From: JAAYKM01 sp964411235
GTDB taxonomy: Bacteria > Desulfobacterota > Syntrophia > Syntrophales > JAAYKM01
Length of the DNA stretch: 16,114 nt
Assembly: GCA_964411235.1 (NCBI GenBank)
Contig: CAYPKE010000046.1
Span: 1 to 16,114, forward strand
Direction: 5' to 3'
The position numbers and the translations under genes were made by a program. This document shows, piece by piece, positions 13,867 through 16,114 of the stretch; positions within the stretch are counted from its first letter, which is position 1; every line of letters starts with the position of its first letter. The notes under the pieces are model-generated. The model had not been told where the DNA came from. It saw only the letters and a program-made list of their open reading frames with translations, and made no database searches.

Positions 13867-15193
13867 AGCCAGGATCAACCTTTGCCTCTTCTTGCTGCTG
13901 GTGATGATCTCTGGCTGTATCCCGGTTCCGGTATCGACGGTACCCCTCCACCCGCGGCAAGACAGACCGGTTGCCTTTGAGACAAGCCCGGCGGAGAATT
14001 TCGGCATGTTTTCGGCGCCTGCATTTGACGCCACGGGAACGTATCTGGCTGTTTACGATTCCGGCAGCAACCTGATCCGCATTTTCCGCAGCTCGGATAT
14101 GGCGCCCTTCAACACTCTGCAACCAAAGCGCCGGCCCTGGCGTCTGAGCTTTTCCCCCCATGGCCGTTTTCTCGTCATCGAAGCACATGCAGGGTGGATT
14201 GGTGATTATCTCAGTGGGAAAAAACATTCAGCCGCTCATGTTGCCCTTCACTCTCCCGAAGCCTATCGGGACAGCATTCAGCGAGTTGAGATCTGGAATC
14301 TGCAAACCGGACAGACAATCCCTGACTTGAGCTGTGACGCCGTCATCACCAGTGAACCCGAGGGAGGATGGTTGTGGGCGCGTAAATGGGCCATCGTTTC
14401 CGGTTACCGACACTCGGCGCTCCTGGAGGCCCACTTTTCTTCGGACGAGGAGGAATTCTCCGTGCTCTGCTGGAACGGAGTACAGCAACGCTGGGACCCG
14501 GACAGCTGGTCGCGGAAGGAAGACCTTCCGGCGCCGCCGTTCTGGGATTCCTTGATGAGACTGTCCCCGGCAGCATGGTTTGTGGATAACGATGCCGCAG
14601 GCAGATCGGCAGATGGAAAGATCGCCATGCTGCGTATTCGGGAGAAGCGCTTCGGATTTGCGACTCTTTACCTGTGGGACCGCCATAAATCCCAGCTTCA
14701 GAGGCTTCCGGGCGAGTGTGGCAGCAGACTGTTGCCGGTTTATGCCTTGTCCCGGAATGGGAAAAGGCTGGTGACCGTTTGCAACAGGGGGATGGGCTAT
14801 GCGATCCGTGTTTGGGAACTTGGTTCCGGCAAAGAAATCTCCTTGAATGATGCCGAGTTCGGTTTTAAGGGGGGCCTTCCCACAATCACCGCTGGTGGCG
14901 TTGCCCTGTCTCCCGACGGGCGGTATCTGGCGGTAAGCCTGCTTGAGCCGATGGAGGCGCTACTCCCGAATATATTTCTTGTCCCGGCGGGGATTGCACG
15001 CAGTGACCTTCGGCTCTGGGATGTAGAGCAAGGAAAGGAGCTGGCAGCGGTTCCCATCGACAACCTGGTCGCGGGTGTCGGTTATTTTAGCGGTGTTGAT
15101 CTGGCTTTTTCCCCGGACAATTCGCTGTTGGTCTTAAGCGGAAGAAAACTGCGCCTCTACCGTTTGCCGGATCTGATTTCCCAACCTCACTGA
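13856..15193 (+). CDS. Beta-propeller (WD40-like) lipoprotein of unknown function
   Basis: From the chosen ATG the protein is 445 residues with a lipoprotein signal: MTVKAR, a hydrophobic stretch and lipobox MISGC with Cys21 as the lipidated residue. The mature part carries degenerate WD40/YVTN-like blades, seen as repeated D-x-x-G/S-x-x-L/V-x-V strands, for example FDATGTYLAVYDSGSN, FSPHGRFLVIEAH, LSPDGRYLAVSLLEP and FSPDNSLLVLSGRKLRLYRL. LRLWDVEQGKELA and IRVWELGSGKEIS are typical blade ends. The frame is open to 13784, but the longer N-terminus would bury the signal peptide. No catalytic motif is visible. It is probably a periplasmic binding or scaffold protein at a membrane. The nearest downstream gene is a Pal-like lipoprotein. 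Confidence 0.75.
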   Translation: MTVKARINLCLFLLLVMISGCIPVPVSTVPLHPRQDRPVAFETSPAENFGMFSAPAFDATGTYLAVYDSGSNLIRIFRSSDMAPFNTLQPKRRPWRLSFSPHGRFLVIEAHAGWIGDYLSGKKHSAAHVALHSPEAYRDSIQRVEIWNLQTGQTIPDLSCDAVITSEPEGGWLWARKWAIVSGYRHSALLEAHFSSDEEEFSVLCWNGVQQRWDPDSWSRKEDLPAPPFWDSLMRLSPAAWFVDNDAAGRSADGKIAMLRIREKRFGFATLYLWDRHKSQLQRLPGECGSRLLPVYALSRNGKRLVTVCNRGMGYAIRVWELGSGKEISLNDAEFGFKGGLPTITAGGVALSPDGRYLAVSLLEPMEALLPNIFLVPAGIARSDLRLWDVEQGKELAAVPIDNLVAGVGYFSGVDLAFSPDNSLLVLSGRKLRLYRLPDLISQPH

Positions 15194-15606
15194 TTCCTCA
15201 CCATACAGTTTCGGAACAGAGTCTCTTAGACCTTGCCACACAATATTTTATGAACAAATCCGAAAGTGATGGATGTAACGCCACCGTTCTCCCTGGGTGC
15301 AGAAGATCTTTTTCCTCCGAGCCCTCAGCAATCAGTGGAATCGATACCAAGGGCGGTCGAGGGCATATCATTTTCATGTATGGGGTCGGCAGAGAACCCC
15401 TTGCCAAACCCATATTTTTCGTTGAGGCCTTAAAGACTTTGGAGTAAATGAGTCTCAAGGTCCATGTTATATCGGTCATGTGACAGGCAGTTTATTTTTT
15501 AGTGGGTTCGCACCCTACGCCTCCCGATTCAGTCCTGCTCTTTCGATAAAGCGAACCTGTCCCTTGCAAGTCAAAATGATCTTGATTTTATGCTGGAGGG
15601 GAAAAT
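15194..15606. other. Intergenic region of 413 bases without a recognised gene
   Basis: Both strands contain open frames (plus 15250-15447, 65 codons; minus 15198-15479, 93 codons), but neither has a good ribosome binding site or a product I recognise, and both are rich in Pro, Ser, Cys and Arg in a way common for non-coding frames. No intrinsic terminator follows the propeller gene. Just before the OmpA-like gene, a TTGCAA with a poor -10 is the only promoter-like element. It may be a decayed gene, a repeat or a non-coding RNA. Confidence 0.5.
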
Positions 15607-16080
15607 ATGAACCGCAGAAAAATAAATCCCGTTTTATGTCTCATTGTTTTTATAATCACTGTCGGGATGGCGGGGTGCGCCGGCAAGGAGGTAAATCGGG
15701 TACAGGATAAAATGACCCTGCACATCCTGTTCGATTATAACAAGGTCGTCATCAACGAAAAGTCGCACGCCGAACTAAAGGAAGCGATCGAATTCGTCAA
15801 GCGCTACCCGGGATCCCGGATAGAAATTGCGGGGCATACGGACAATATCGGCGCACCGCAGTATAACCAGATCCTGTCGGAAAAGCGGGCCGAGGCGGTT
15901 CGGGAATATCTTATCAGGGAAGGCGGCGTCGATCCGGCCAGGATTGCATCCGTCGGCTACCGCGATCTCTATCCGGTCGCGCCGAACCAGAAGCCAGACG
16001 GCAAGGACAACCCGGAGGGCCGGGCGCAAAACCGCAGGGTGGAAATCAACATCCTTTCGGATTATTACTCCGGCAATTAA
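15607..16080 (+). CDS. OmpA/Pal-type peptidoglycan-binding lipoprotein
   Basis: The 157-residue precursor has a basic start (MNRRK), a hydrophobic signal segment and lipobox GMAGC with Cys24 as the lipidated residue. A linker of only about 12 residues leads into an OmpA C-terminal domain: LHILFDYNKVVINEKSHAEL, IAGHTDNIGAPQYNQILSEK with peptidoglycan-contacting Asp79, and NPEGRAQNRRVEI with the conserved arginines (139, 143, 144). The protein would anchor the outer membrane to the cell wall. It is shorter than E. coli Pal-like proteins with long linkers. It is not next to tolB or ybgF, so the name pal is not given. GGAGG lies 7 bases before the ATG, an excellent site. Confidence 0.9.
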   Translation: MNRRKINPVLCLIVFIITVGMAGCAGKEVNRVQDKMTLHILFDYNKVVINEKSHAELKEAIEFVKRYPGSRIEIAGHTDNIGAPQYNQILSEKRAEAVREYLIREGGVDPARIASVGYRDLYPVAPNQKPDGKDNPEGRAQNRRVEINILSDYYSGN

Positions 16081-16114
16081 ACATCTGAATTATGGTTATG
16101 CGGCATAGGCGACT

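Noticed and set aside
15209..15265. Inverted repeat TTTCGGA / TCCGAAA after the propeller gene as a terminator
   Set aside because: The arms are 43 bases apart with only 7 pairs and no T run; likely chance.
15198..15479. Minus-strand ORF of 93 codons as a gene
   Set aside because: There is no ribosome binding site, no recognisable product and its composition is like that of a non-coding frame; the region is kept only as unexplained.

Overview
The window looks like a chromosomal segment of a Gram-negative, LPS-making bacterium, most likely a deltaproteobacterium in the broad sense (Desulfobacterota, Syntrophales-like). This rests on the order kdsA-kdsC-lptC-lptA-lptB, a metal-dependent (cysteine-type) KdsA, and moderate G+C with strong AGGAG-type ribosome binding sites. 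The taxon is inferred from gene order and protein style, not from a marker gene. No rRNA, tRNA, CRISPR array, insertion sequence or phage gene was recognised.

Left half (1-7375, all minus strand): a probable long operon read right to left: hisH, hisF, xerD, a membrane-anchored TPR protein, kdsA, kdsC, lptC, lptA and the first 17 codons of lptB. Several junctions overlap (hisH/hisF, hisF/xerD, TPR/kdsA). The operon combines histidine biosynthesis (imidazole glycerol phosphate synthase), chromosome dimer resolution, Kdo synthesis for LPS, and the LPS export bridge. A promoter candidate for the whole unit lies at 7453-7480. A 64-codon ORF fills the kdsC-lptC gap exactly and may be an extra small gene.

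Middle (7636-13240, plus strand): an isochorismatase-family cysteine hydrolase, a structured 130-base gap, then a compact block of a BKACE (beta-keto acid cleavage, DUF849) enzyme, a NodB-type polysaccharide deacetylase, a GNAT-like acyltransferase, a family 2 glycosyltransferase and a family 4 glycosyltransferase. The last five are nearly contiguous, and two pairs overlap. This looks like a small glycan synthesis or modification cluster. The BKACE enzyme is the unexpected member: it makes a CoA thioester and could in principle feed the acyltransferase after the deacetylase has exposed an amine. This is the best candidate for an undescribed system in the window, but the link is inference.

Right end (13261-16080): a convergent 57-residue two-helix membrane protein with its own near-consensus promoter; a beta-propeller lipoprotein with a possible seven-codon leader ORF; a 413-base stretch with no recognisable gene; and a short OmpA/Pal-type lipoprotein with a strong ribosome binding site. 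The propeller and Pal-like lipoproteins together resemble a TolB-Pal arrangement, but a functional pairing is not shown.
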